Source of the DNA: Zygnema cylindricum | Taxonomy: Eukaryota > Streptophyta > Zygnematophyceae > Zygnematales > Zygnemataceae | Reading direction: 5' to 3' | DNA: 64,000 nucleotides | NCBI GenBank assembly: GCA_037447655.1 | Contig: JBBHKE010003003.1 | Coordinates: 124,001-188,000 of the forward strand | Shown: positions 13,140-24,339 of the stretch, in pieces | Numbering within the stretch: position 1 is the stretch's first letter | Layout: the number at the start of each line of letters is the position of its first letter | Program-made: the position numbers and the translations under genes | The notes under the pieces: model-generated | What the model was told of the DNA's origin: nothing | The model's database searches: none | The model's input: only the letters and a program-made list of their open reading frames with translations

Positions 13140-13981
13140 GACACCTGACACAATCTGATTAGATTCAATTCTTTAATGGAATGAAAACCGTTAAGAGTAA
13201 TGGTTGATTCAGGTGCTACACATAATTTCCTTTCACATAAGTTTGTAGAAGGAAAATAAAATTCCTACTGTCATAAGGGAAAAACCCTTAAATGTTCAAG
13301 TGACAAATGATAATAACTCCACATTAGACTTACAAAGTGGCACAATAGAAGTTGATATCTAGGGTCATAAAATGAAAGTTGTGTGTGAAATAATGAATCT
13401 GGGAAGTGAGGAACTAATTATGGGAAAGCCTAGGTTAACTGAACATAATCCTTAAATTAATTGGGAAATTAGCACCTTGAAAGTGAAGTCTGAAAATGGT
13501 TGGAAGGTTTTGCAAGCATTATCTCCTAAGAAATTGAATTGAAATAATATAAATAACATAACCAGATTGGGAGTGGAAGGTTTGATTTCTGCTAAACAAT
13601 TTAAAAAGCACTTAAAAGATAAAACAAATCATGTTTCTTATTATTAGTAACTAAGGCAGTTACTGATGAAAGAGGGGGAGAAAACAGTAACATTGATGTC
13701 ATCCATAAATCGGACACCACTAAAACTCTCGAAAAAACTAAAATCTGATTTTGTAACTGACATTAATACACCTAATGTTGCAGTAAAAGATTTGGTTTTT
13801 GAATTTCGAGATATTTTCCCAAGTGATTTACCTTTAGGAAGGTAGAACATGTTATTAACCTTGAACCTCGATGTAATCCTCTTGTCACAAGAATTTATAA
13901 GCACAGTTTCTTTGAGCATGAGGAGTTAAAGAAACAGATTAATGAGATTTTGGAGAAAAGACATATTGAGCCTAGCCAATC
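13140..13981 (+). pseudogene. gypsy protease and start of reverse transcriptase, broken
   Basis: The protease active site reads MVDSGATHNFLSHKF at about 13200. Downstream, IMGKPRLTEHNP resembles the flap-to-end region of gypsy proteases. From about 13790 the segment EFRDIFPSDLP, and then in another frame HVINLEPRCNPLV and EILEKRHIEPSQS, match the conserved lead-in to gypsy reverse transcriptase. Several frameshifts and stops are present. The coding match stops exactly at the copia A terminus, so catalytic RT, RNase H and integrase are absent. Confidence 0.7.
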
Positions 13982-15066
13982 TGTTGTTCTACAAACACCG
14001 TTGCAGGCCGAGAACTATCAGTAGTAGTGGAAGTAGACATGAAAAACAACAGAAACTATCAAACTACCTACTCATTAACAAACTTAAAACTGACAAAAAA
14101 TGTGACTCAGAAAGCCAATATGATTCAAATTCCCCACAGTGATACAAAATACAGTAAACTGACAATTCCCAAAATTGCAGCCCAAATGACACAGTAAACA
14201 ATAAGATATGATGTCTGAAAGTTTCCTAAAAACCTCCCTTAGAAAATCATATTCCCAAAACTGGATGCTACAAAATTGGCTAAGTCCTAAGTTATATACT
14301 CACAGTGTCTATCTACTGATCTACACTAATTTGGGTAACCGTTACTACGGCTATTATCCTGACTAACGACAAAGCATTATACCTATACGTCATTGTACCT
14401 CAAAACCCTAATTATTATTTTCTAAAAACCTGATTAAAAGAACACTATTTTTTATCACACTAAACTACAAACTAATGATATTTAGATATTTACAAACATT
14501 GAACCGTACACAAAACGTTCTAACCGTACACAAAACGTTCCAAATGCTTAGTCAGCGGTAGCCGCTAAAGTCCAGCCGAATGTGGTCGTGTAATACGAAG
14601 CACCTGAGTGCTTCGTCACTTGTGGTCCCACGTGAACCACGCCTCATCACTTTGTGGTCCCACTTAAATCACGCCTCGTCACTTGCGGTCCCACGTGAAT
14701 CGCGTCCGTCAACGTCTCTCAAAATCAATGATCATAATTCACTTCCGAAGTATGCGGACGTTTCTATTTAATGATCATAAAAATATTCCGTACCATATAA
14801 TTCCAAAATATCTGTATGACTCTAAAAATAGTCGTACCATATATTTTAGGAGATATCCGGATCAGATTCCGTATGTCTGATCTGGCGATTCCAATTGTCT
14901 GCTGCTTTACGCGTGTAGACATCACTCCGTAAAACCTGTAGAGGTACAATACACTCTATTGTACTTTGCCTACTGTAACACTAATAAAGGTAAGTCTTAC
15001 ATACCACTTTTTAGAAACTATTCTAAGTTTACTCTATTTACTAACTAAAGATTTCAAATCTCAACG
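13982..15066 (-). repeat. 3' LTR of copia A
   Basis: Read on the plus strand it starts TGTTGTTCTACAAACACC and ends CAACG (CAACA in relatives), so on the minus strand it is TG...CA with 5-bp inverted ends. It contains a potential gag start codon (complement of 14038-14040), 59 bp from its end, as in copia C and D. The polypurine tract (complement of 15067-15082, TTTAGGGGAG) touches it. Confidence 0.8.
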
Positions 15067-15089
15067 CTCCCCTAAATATTTAGACTCAG

Positions 15090-16630
15090 TTACTCACTTA
15101 GTCCAACAGCTTCTCTGCAATACTGCAACTTAGGAGCAAGACGGGCTTTTGTTTACATGTCAGCCACCATCTTCTCATCCAGAAAATAACACAACTTAAT
15201 GAATTTTGCAAGTACTTTTTCCTTGACAAAATGAAGTCTAACATCCATGTGTTTACTTTTCAAATGATGGCTAGGGTTAGAGGCAATGGCAATGGCTGCC
15301 TGGTTGTCACACCAAATAGACTGCGGACCTGTTTGCATGTACCCAAGTTCATGCAGAATAGAATTGACCCCTAGGAGCTCCTTGAGGGCCGAAGCTGCTG
15401 CCATGTATTCAGACTCTATTGTGGATTGAGTTGTAACCTTTTGTAATTTGTTACTCCAACAGGAAGTTCCATCTCCAATCTTCAGTACGAAACCAGTTGT
15501 AGATTTGCGGCTTGGCATGTCCCCATAGCAGGCATCGCTCCACGTCTTTATTTTCACCTCTCCTCCTCTGAGTACAAGCTTGAGATTTCCAGTTCCTGCA
15601 AGATATCTCAACACCCTTTTCGCTGCTTCCAAATCTGCCCTTTTAAGATTCTGAAGACTTCTACTCAAGACTCCCACAGCTGTTGCAATGTCGGGTCTCG
15701 TACAATTCATAAAATATATAAGACTTTCGACTACTTGTCTATTTGGCTTTGAAGCCATAAACTCTTCCCCTTGTGTCTCTAGACTCCCACCAACCATTAT
15801 GCTCGAATCTGTATCAATTCCTTCCAATTTTTGCCTGAATTCCATAGGAGTTAGGGATCGTTTTACATCTATCATTTCAAATCTTTCCAGCATGTTACCT
15901 ATTGCTTCTTTCTGAGTCAACATAATCAGCCTCTTGTTTCTGTCTCTTTCTACCTGTATTCCTAAGATGTATTTGGCCTCACCGAGGTCCTTCATCTCGA
16001 ACCTAAACCTTAAAGCCGCTTTAATGAGGTTTATTTCATCCATTGACTTACTTCGTAATAATAAATCATCCACATATACATCAATGTAAATTACCCCATC
16101 CTCTCCTTCTAGAACATATACTCAAATGATATGAGCTAATTCTCTTAAAACCTGGCCCAGTCAAAAGTTCATGTAACTTCAGATTCCACCAACGTGGGGC
16201 TTGTTTTAGCCCATACAAAGATTTCATCAATTTACCCACTAATTCTTCCTTTCCCTTTTCAACATACATTTCAAGTTTTTTCATATAAATTGTTTCTTGT
16301 GACTCTCCATGCAAAAAAACAGTTTTAACATCCATCTGATGTATTTCCATAATCTCTATAGCCGCTAGACTTAGCAAAATTATGACAGTGGGAAATCTAA
16401 CAACTGGGGAGAAGGTTTCCTCAAAGTCAATACCTTCTTTTTGATTATATCCCTTCGCCACCAGTCTGGTTTTATACCTTTCGATGGTGTTGTGCGGGTT
16501 CAGCTTCACCTTGAATACCCATTTGCTGTTGATGGCTTTTCGGCCCTGAGGAAGATCCACCAGCTCCCATGTCTGTGCCTCTATAATGGACTTCATTTCA
16601 TCGTTTGTCGCCTCAATCCACTAATTTCTC
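15090..16630 (-). pseudogene. Copia A reverse transcriptase and RNase H, nearly open
   Basis: These domains copy the element RNA into DNA and degrade the template. From high to low coordinates: [18 protein letters not shown] and [20 protein letters not shown] (RT fingers), HQMDVKTVFLHGE, SLYGLKQAPRWWN, then the catalytic YVDD box near 16060, followed by LRFRFEMKDLGEAKYILGIQ. The RNase H part has GDMPSRKSTTGFV, TQSTIESEYMAA and WCDNQAAIAIASNPSHH. A frameshift at 16073-16130 separates RT palm halves, and a stop interrupts the last segment near 15155. Catalytic residues otherwise survive. Confidence 0.85.
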
Positions 16631-17089
16631 TCAGGTGATGAGAAGGCCTCCTGGATCGTCGGAGGCTCCTCTGTAGCTGCAGAAAAAACAAAGTGAGAGC
16701 TTGCTTGCAGACGGCTGCTAGATCTCTTTCCCCCCGAAAATTATGAGTCAGAGATTGTCGGCAACCTCTGATTTCTTTGTTTAGTTTAAACTGTAACTTG
16801 ATCTGGTACTGAATGTGTAGTAGTTCCTTCCTCCTGAGGTGTAGCTTGTTGTGATGCATCCTAGAAAGGCACCAAAGAAATTGAAGGAAGAGGTGTCCCA
16901 CTTGCCGGTGGAAAGTAGACTCGCTGCGTAAGGTGAAAAATGACATATTTTTGCTTTTCTTTTGCCGGTTGATCTCGCACTTTAAACAGGTCAACTGAAT
17001 CCTATTCATTTTTAATCTGGATATTTCTAAAAACAATCACTTTCTGTTTCTCAAGTACAAAAACTCTATATCATTTCGCATTATCATCA

Positions 17090-17760
17090 TACCCCATGAA
17101 AATCCCAGGTACGCCTTTAGGCTCCATTTTCCATCAATCATGTGAAGTATCTAAAATAAAACACTTGCTACCAAAGATATTAAAGTGACTAACATCAGGT
17201 TTTTCCCCTGTCCAAAGCTCATAAGGTGTAGTGTTAACAGACCTAGAAGTAATTCTTTTTTTAATATAAACAACACAGTTAAGTGTTTTAACCCAGAATT
17301 TCAAATCTAGCCCTTTATCTACAAGCATGGACCGGGCACTCTCTCTCACTGTCCTATTTAATCTCTCAGAAACACCATTTTGTTCCGTTGTTTATGGAAC
17401 TGTAAGATTGTGATTGGTACCTTCTTGAAGGAGAAATTCTTCAAATTCCTTCGATGTGTATTCTCCTCGTTGTCCGATCTTAGCTCCAATATTGGAACTC
17501 CATGAAGCTTTTCGGCCCACGCTTTGTAGTGTTTGAAGTGAGTAGACACTTCACTTTTATGTTGCATGAAGTAAACTTTGGTTTACATCAAGTAGTCATC
17601 TGTAAATGTGACCATATAGTGGATCCCTCTAGCCGAAGCCACTTACGAAAGACCGAGAACATCAAAATAGATGAGCTGCAGAACTTTTTCCGAACTATGG
17701 TCTGTTTCCTATGGAAATGGCAATTTGTGGATCTTGCCAAATGAGCAACCATCACATGTT
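17090..17760 (-). pseudogene. Copia A integrase, frameshifted
   Basis: Integrase inserts the cDNA into the genome. Visible pieces are KSEVSTHFKHYKAWAEKLHG, then LELRSDN, where the following Gly-Gly-Glu-Tyr of the catalytic region is altered by a shift, and ARSMLVDKGLDLKFWVKTLN with YELWTGEKPDVSHF. The core is broken by frameshifts around 17360-17470. The region 16630-17090 is the variable linker between integrase and RT and has no clear motif. Confidence 0.75.
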
Positions 17761-18261
17761 TTTATAGGATGAGATGTGAGAGAAACTCCATCAACTTTTC
17801 CCAAATTCACCATTTTCTTCAAACTATCATAATTCATGTGTCCTAATCTTTTATGCCACAACTCATTATCAGATTCGACACTTGAGTAGAGAACATCATT
17901 TTCCTTACATTCAGCCATATCCATCCGTTTCATTTTGCTACAATCTCTAGTTCCTGTTACTGCGACTTTCCCTTTCTTGCTAACAACATGTCTCCCTCTT
18001 TTTAGTACAACTTCAAAGCCTTTGCTCTCCACTAATGATGTAGAACAAAGATTTTTCATAAAAAACTGGAACATACAAAACATTGTGAAGGGTTCTCTCT
18101 ACCAACTTTCCCCCCACATCTACCATCAATGATACATCACCCTGAGCTGAGGTTTGAACACTCGTGCCGTAAGCATAGTAAAAACTCTTTGGAGATGTTT
18201 GCTGCAGATTCGTAAAAGCCGCCTTGTTCCAACACATGTGGGCAGACGCTCCCGTGTCCAT
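17709..18261 (-). pseudogene. Copia A protease and GAG-pre-integrase segment
   Basis: MDTGASAHMCWN at the right edge is the aspartic protease active site (D-T-G). It is followed by QGDVSLMVDVGG and YVPVF. A shift near 18050 leads to SLVESKGFEVVLKRGRHVV and then LWHKRLGHMNYDSLKKMV with CDGCSFGKIHKLPFP, the His-His-Cys-Cys zinc region ahead of integrase. The protease is cut at its start by the LTR junction near 18267. Confidence 0.8.
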
Positions 18262-18267
18262 TATTGG

Positions 18268-18700
18268 AATTCAAGTATTTTCTAGGTCTAGAGATTGCAA
18301 AATAAAAAGCAAAATAGTAGATATTGACAGCCTGCCTCTAACTCCTCCTCAAGTCCCCACACTTGTCGCAGTCACTGAAGACAGGAGGAGGAGTTAGCCA
18401 TGGCTCCGTGTGCTGTCTAGAGGGAGAAAGGCAGTTGTTTTATAGGGTTTTTTCTAAAAGAGGGTTTTGACACAGCCAGGATTTGATCCTGGTACCTGCC
18501 ATTTGTCACAACCGCAATAGCCGGTAGTCTTATCCATATAGTCTAAATCATATGATACAATACGGGGTATGATATATATTTAAACAGTTACAATAAGACT
18601 AATTCATTTAACTAGAACTATATGCATACTGCATAGAAACAGTTGTGTAAAGTACGACGTACGGTACGAATACGAAATAAATACCGCGCAGTTTGTTAGA
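18268..18700 (-). repeat. LTR fragment related to the copia B LTR, inverted
   Basis: Compared with the copia B LTRs in reverse orientation, the same blocks appear in order: GTATTTTCTAGGTCT, a GCCTCTAACTCCTCCTC hairpin arm, GCCATGGCT, AGGATTTGATCCTGGTACC, and AAATACCGCGC. It begins at the break in copia A and fades near 18700. No internal region follows it. Confidence 0.55.
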
Positions 18701-19526
18701 CGCCGGAAAGAATACCGCACAGGTATTTATGACCAATCAAATTATCATACACTATATAATGTGCACACAAAGTACGGTAGCCGCCGTACTTTATGTACGG
18801 AAATATTTGGCACCACTCTCTGTCTGCCATATGGCAAGTAATTCATCGTCGTTCTATCCATTTCCTCTCCATCATCCAATAGGATGGTGCCACATCTCAA
18901 TTTTCCTCCACTTTGGCAAAGTGTTGCCAAAAACTCTTTCCGGCATGCCGGCACTCACGCATGCCGTCCGTTTATAATTCGGCGATCAATGTCGGTCTTT
19001 CCATCCTTGACGGCGCGCCAAATAATGTTGACCTGTGAATTTCTACGGTCGTTGTCCCGTGTTGACCTTTGAAATTCCAGCTACTATGTGAACCGTTGAT
19101 CGCAAATCGACATTTGATTTCGTCCGTTGAAACTAAATGTCGTTTCGTTCATTTTATGCGGTATAGTATTTCGTGCGGTACTGTACGTTTCCGTGTTACA
19201 TTTCGTTCCGTAAGCCGCTAAATGAAATGTGTCCCTACGTCTTTCTTTAGATATTTATTCATTACCATATGGGTATCAATTCATCAAGACCTACCGGTTA
19301 AGATGGACGGCTATTTCGTACGACTGTCATCCGGAGGTCAAAAGATCAAGTCTTCACCTTGGTTGTACATGTTTTGCAGAGATAGTGTCTTCTGCCTGCT
19401 CCTTCTTTATCTACTTGAGACAGCCATGGCTACCTTCCAGTACTTAGTGACTCCGACAAGTATGAGAACTGTAGAATGACCATAGACTTAACTGGAGATA
19501 GAATCCAAAATACCAATTTTTCAACA
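18700..19526. repeat. Second LTR fragment, opposite orientation, ending in the hAT gene
   Basis: This stretch shares blocks with the solo LTR at 32271-33236 in the same orientation (for example GCCGGCACTCACGC against GCCGCCGCTCACGC, then GACGGCGCGC against GGCGGCGCGC). It ends TTTTTCAACA exactly like it. Its left half is missing. Directly after CAACA the hAT coding sequence starts, so an LTR element appears to have inserted there. Confidence 0.5.
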
Positions 19527-20924
19527 TTGATGACCCATATTTTCAGGTAGCAGTGAAGAAGACCAGGGAGATAGGGGGTTCTTACAAGTTACCTCATCGG
19601 AATGCCATGAGAACTCGTCTCCTGGCAGAGAAAAGGCAACAGTAAAACAAGACTTGGTGAGCTACATGGAGACCCTAGAAGCCACTGGTGCCTCGATCAA
19701 TTCAGTTGGATGACTAGTGCCTCGATCAAATTAGATGGATGACTCGATCGCATCAGATGGATGGACAGCAGTTGATGACACGCCTCTCCTTAACATTCTA
19801 GCTGTCAACCCCAATGAAAACATTTTTCTCAACGCGGAAGACAGTAGTGGCCAAATTAAGGATGTTGATTACCTTTGTAAGGTGTTAGAGAAAGGAGTTC
19901 TTACGGTATGGGTCGAGAATGTGGTGCAAGTTGTGACAAATTCTACCTCTGTAAACAAGGCTATAGCCTTGCTGCTCGTGAGTAAATATCGTTCGATCAC
20001 CTGGAAGCCATGCGCTGCCCACGTATTCGACTTACTATTGGAGAGTTGGGGCAAGTTGCCATTTATTTCAACAATTGTCCGAGAGGCAAAAGGGGTGCTC
20101 AATTTTATTATCAATCATAACATGAGTGTTGCCTTGTTCAACAAAATCTTTGCACTTCAGCTGTTGAAACTTGGAGAGACGAGGATTGCGACGAATTTCG
20201 TCATGCTCCAAAACAAGTGAAGGACAGCTTGGAGTGTTTAATGTTTGATGACAGTTACAAGCGGTGGATGGGTAAGGCTCCATACAATATTGAGGGGCTA
20301 AAGATTAAAGGTCACATTTTTAGCAAAACGTTTTGGACGAGAGTGACGGAGGTCTTGGCAGTTTCAGAGCTGGTGGTGCGCCTAATGAGGGAGTGTAACA
20401 AAATGGCCTCGGACGTGGGGAAGTGGAGGAGCACACAGATGTACGCATTGAGCCGTCTAAATATAGAGGTTTCGAGGGTGTTTTGGGAAGGGATGTAACG
20501 AAAGCTTTTGCTAAGAAGATGTCAGGGTGGAAATGTTGGCAAAAGTTTGGAGGTGTCACCCCGATCTTGCAGAAGGTAGCAAATAGAATCCTCGACAAAT
20601 GCTTAGTTGCCAGCGCTTGTGAGAGGAATTGGTCAACCTATGACCATAATCACTCCAAGAAAAAAAACAGGCTCACAGCTAAAAGGGCCAAAGATCTGAT
20701 ATGGGTCTTTAGCAATCTTAGATTGTTACACATGACCAAGGATATCAGTTATGAAGAGGCCATGGTAGCATGGGAAGAAAAGGAAGGGAGGTATGGGAGG
20801 AAGAGGAGGAGGTTTTTGATGATGACATGTTTGACCTACATTTGGAGTAAAGAGATATCGAGTAAGTACAGAAAATTTCAATGTGAAAACAAAACCATGT
20901 CCTTCAAATTAATGGAAAGATGAT
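19527..20924 (+). pseudogene. hAT superfamily transposase, broken
   Basis: A cut-and-paste DNA transposase. It begins inside the domain (DDPYFQVAVKKTREIGGSYK). An open stretch from 19735 to 20217 holds the DUF659-like core: DGWTAVDDTPLLNIL, ENVVQVVTNSTS, WKPCAAHVFDLLLESWGKLP and TRIATNFVMLQ. The C-terminal dimerisation region follows in another frame (20423-20923): TPILQKVANRILDK, ASACERNWSTYDHNHSKKKN, LIWVFSNLRL. The Asp normally following VVT is Asn here, and at least two frameshifts separate the parts, so it cannot be active. The N-terminus and zinc-finger part are cut off by the LTR at 19526. Confidence 0.8.
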
Positions 20925-21324
20925 GTTTTTGTGTTTTAATATGAACCTAAATTTTCTCATTGTTGGCATGGTGGAATCGCAAGTCAATAAAAAGATTGTT
21001 TTTTTTCTTCCATGTGAACTTGTAGTTTTTTATTATTGACATGTTTTTATAAAGCCATGTTGAATAGGGACGAAGCAGCTTGGTCGCTGGTCCTATAGTA
21101 GCTCAGTGGTGATACCGCTTCGTCATTGGTTCAACAACAAGTGACGAAGCAACTTGGTTGCTTGTTCACCAATTTGTTTGCTTGTTCAACGTCATGGTTG
21201 TCTCTTTTTTTTCACTAGTTTTTTCACTTCACTGTTTTTTAGCAAATACCGTATTAAAAATTTGAAATTTGAAACTTTCAAAGATGAAAAAATGTACGAA
21301 AAGGTACTGGTACAAATTTAGGTA
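20925..21324. other. 3' flank of the hAT gene, no gene seen
   Basis: AT-rich DNA with short direct repeats of GACGAAGCARCTTGGT around 21068 and 21142. I cannot identify the hAT right terminal repeat. The copia B target site CGCAT lies at its end. Confidence 0.4.
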
Positions 21325-21329
21325 CGCAT

Positions 21330-22398
21330 TACAACTCTGAGATCTCCATAGGTCCTTAGAATGGACAGCTTACAAGAAGCCTCTAGGATAACCCTGACCC
21401 CTTTGCGTTTCAGCAAGAATAACTGCCACCGTGGCAGACAAAAACTCAGGCCACCTTCAACCCTCTGAAGGGAAGACTCTTGTGAGTCGATAGCAAAAAG
21501 AATCTCTAAATTTTCTCCCCTGAGCAATAAGTTATCGAGGGTCAAAGTTGACCTTTTGTACAGAAGCTCTCTTGGAGAGAGGGTCCTATCTAGCAAATTT
21601 TTCTAAGTCCTATCTCTCTCTTAATCTCTATGAACTAATGTACGACACCAATCATACAACACTGCCGTACAGAAAAAAGTACAGCTGCCGGTGTACTTTT
21701 TGAACAGATATTGTAGGACATGGCCTAAATGTCGACAGATGGCATATCCGGATTCGGTCTCGCAATTCTCATAGATGGCGCGATCCAATGTAATTGTGCC
21801 ACTTCTCATCCGATGTGTCGATGACCATAAACCGCCGAGATTCTCTTCCGCGATCTCGACATTCTTCCCGGCCGTCCGATTGAATGCAAATTTCAATCGT
21901 AGCCGTCATAAATACTTGCGCGGTATTTGTTTCGTTAAAGAAACAAATGTGCGGTACTTTTTTCTTATCCGTACCATAATCCGTACTTTTACATAACTGA
22001 TCCTATGTATCCTGTAAAAAGTTGTCGTTAAATGAATTATCCTACATGGTAACATTTAAATAACTAACAAACCTTGTACTATGTAACTTTATTCCTAAAC
22101 TTAATGGATAAGTCTACCAGCTATCGGCTGCTTTAACAGACAACACGTACCAGGATCAAATCTTGGATCCATCATCTCCCCTTTTAGTAAATAAACTACC
22201 TACCCGTAAATCAACTAATCAACTTCGCGTAAACCTCTGGATAGCCTAGGTAGCCATGGCTCTAGCTTCCTCTCCAACTTCTCAGTGACTGCAACAAGTG
22301 TGGGAGTTGGAGAGAGAAGTTAGAGGCAGACTACCTCGCCTTCTTTGTACATTTCATTTTAGACCTAGAAAATACTAAAATAACCATCAGTTTCTTCA
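21330..22398 (-). repeat. 3' LTR of copia B
   Basis: Direct repeat of 26732-27793. It has a strong hairpin at 22260-22328 (arms TCTAGCTTCCTCTCCAACT and its near-inverse) close to its minus-strand start. The complement of the bases just above 22398 reads AAAGGGAG, the polypurine tract, immediately before the LTR. Confidence 0.85.
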
Positions 22399-22439
22399 CT
22401 CCCTTTATTTTCTAGTCAATCTTTAATGTTAGACCACAC

Positions 22440-23035
22440 TTCTCCTTGCAAAAAATTAGCTTAGGGGAAGGCACAGGTTTGGTCATCATATCTGTTACCA
22501 TCTCGCTATGTGGTAAGTACTCCTAAACTGAATATTTTGTTTTCTACTTTCTCTCTAACAAAGCTGAGTCTAATGTCCATGTGTTATGCTTTAAAATGAT
22601 GTTTAGGATTGGCAGAAATAGCAATTGCTGCCTGATTATCACAAAAACAATTATCCACACCACGTTTAAGGTAACCAAGCTCGCCAAGCAAAGACTTGAC
22701 CCACATCAATTCATTTACAGCTGAGCAAGAGGCCATATACCCAGCCTCCATGGTTGACTGAGCAATAAGCTTTTGTTGTTTGCTACCCTAATAGCAAGCC
22801 CCTTCACCCACATATAATACATATCCATAAGTGTATCTCCCCATTGGAGCATCACCATAACTGGCATCACTCCAAGTAGTGATGGGTCTACCACCAAATG
22901 CAATTAGATCCCTAGTTCTATCAAATATCTACAAGACTCTCTTAGATGCCTCCTAATCTCTCTTGGTGAGGCATTGGGACTTCTCTCAGCCTCTACGGCG
23001 GCAAATGGTGGGTACAAAAAAAATAGATTAGGCTT
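22440..23035 (-). pseudogene. Copia B RNase H, degenerate
   Basis: Reading the minus strand: TWSDASYGDAPMGRY (first catalytic Asp), IAQSTMEAGYMASCSAVNEL, where the catalytic Glu is kept, and DNQAAIAISANPKHHFKA. Several stops interrupt it. It is the last coding domain before the polypurine tract. Confidence 0.7.
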
Positions 23036-23039
23036 CCCA

Positions 23040-23980
23040 CTACTTGTAAGGAATAGTCTGCATGAACTTCTGTTCTTCAAGACTTAATTCTTCGTCTAAG
23101 ACTATGACTCCTTCTTCCTCATTCCCCTCACTTCCCTTCTTCAACTCCATTGGAGTTGTGCAACTATTAGCTTTATCAATCTGAAATTTTTCCGACATGT
23201 TCCTTATTGCTTCCTTTTGAGTCAATCTTATAATCTTTCTTTCTCGGTCTCTTTATACTTGAATTCCCAAAATAGTATTTGCCTCCCCCATATCTTTTAT
23301 CTCAAACCTCCCTTTAAGATCGGTTTTCAGTTTATTAATTTTTTCCATTGATTTACTTAAAACAAATAAATCATCAACATAAATTGCAATAAAAATAACA
23401 CCTTCCTCATCTTCAAAAACATAGATTGAGTGATCTGAGCTGATTTGAATATATCCTAGACCGGTAAAAAAACTCATCAAGCTTTTTATTCCACTGTCGA
23501 GGCGCCTGTTTTAAACCATAAAGAGATTTAATCAGCCATCATACCTTACTCTCCTCTCCTTTCTCCACAAATCCTTACGGTTGTCGCATGAAATTCTCCT
23601 CTTCCAATTCTCCATGCAAAAAGGTTGTCTAGATGTCCATCTGGTGCACCTCAACGTCTTCCGCTGTTGCAAAACTGAGAAGTATGCGGACAGAGGGAAA
23701 TCTGACGACCGGGGCAAAGGTTTCCTCGTAGTCGATTCCTTCTTTCTGTGTAAATCCTTTTGCCACTAATCGGGCTTTGTAACGCTCAATAGTGTTTTCC
23801 AGGTTCAGTTTTAATTTGAAAACCCACTTACTACTGATTGGTTTTCGGTTAGGTGGACAATCCACCAGCTCCGAAGTATTGGCTGCCATGATTGAAGCCA
23901 TCTCCTCATTGATGGTTGCCTTCCACCGGTTCCTTTCTGGACAAGTCATCGCCTCTCCATAAGTTTTGGGGTTCATCTTG
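23040..23980 (-). pseudogene. Copia B reverse transcriptase, interrupted
   Basis: [40 protein letters not shown] and VHQMDI belong to the RT fingers and palm (23629-23976). SLYGLKQAPRQWN follows after stops. The catalytic segment IYVDDLFVLSKS lies in 23253-23480, and LTQKEAIRNMSEKF in 23040-23225. The YVDD box is intact, but the gene is split by at least three stops or shifts. Confidence 0.85.
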
Positions 23981-24339
23981 ATGAGATAGTTTTGTTACCT
24001 TGATATTAACCTGTTTTTCTTTCAACCTTATGCTACTTCTCCATCCCCCCTCAAAATATGTGGCTGGAATAGATGGTTCTCGTGGGTTCTTTCGAACAAT
24101 CTTAGCTTCTCCTTTGTCCCTTGATTCCAAATAAATTTCCACCACGTCTTCCACTTCGAGTAGAGTTGTCACTAGAGTTTCTACAGCCGAGTCCTTTTCG
24201 GTCTGATTTGTACCTGCAAGAATGTCATCTTCTCTAAATCGTGGATAGTTAGGAAGCTCAAAGTCATCAAAATTTTCTGACTCAAATCTGATTTTTACTG
24301 ACTTTGTATACTTGAATGGATCCACAGACTTTCTTTCAT

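Larger units (their letters stand above)
9915..13981 (+). mobile_element. Ty3/gypsy retrotransposon, decayed and 3'-truncated
   Basis: Order on the plus strand: putative 5' LTR (to about 10873), primer-binding site (10878), leader, gag with three zinc knuckles, protease, then the first part of reverse transcriptase. At 13981 it is cut by the LTR end of copia A. All reading frames carry stops or shifts. The left edge of the LTR cannot be fixed, because the 3' LTR is missing from the window. A stretch at about 11340-11455 contains two diverged copies of a 60-bp unit (TTGCAAAATT core). Confidence 0.75.
13982..18267 (-). mobile_element. Copia A: Ty1/copia retrotransposon, 5'-truncated
   Basis: Minus-strand order: protease remnant (18261), integrase, reverse transcriptase, RNase H (stop at 15090), polypurine tract, 3' LTR (15066-13982). 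The gag gene and 5' LTR are missing; at about 18267 the element meets an unrelated LTR fragment. Coding similarity and LTR ends place it in the same family as copia D. It sits inside the gypsy RT gene and so is younger than it. The flank at the gypsy side is CAATC; the matching target copy is lost. Confidence 0.85.

Noticed and set aside
21090-21140. tRNA-like stretch with A-box (TAGCTCAGTGG) and B-box-like (GGTTCAACAAC) words
   Set aside because: The boxes are only about 18 bp apart, the B box ends wrongly, and no acceptor stem can be formed. It is not a tRNA gene, and there is no SINE tail.
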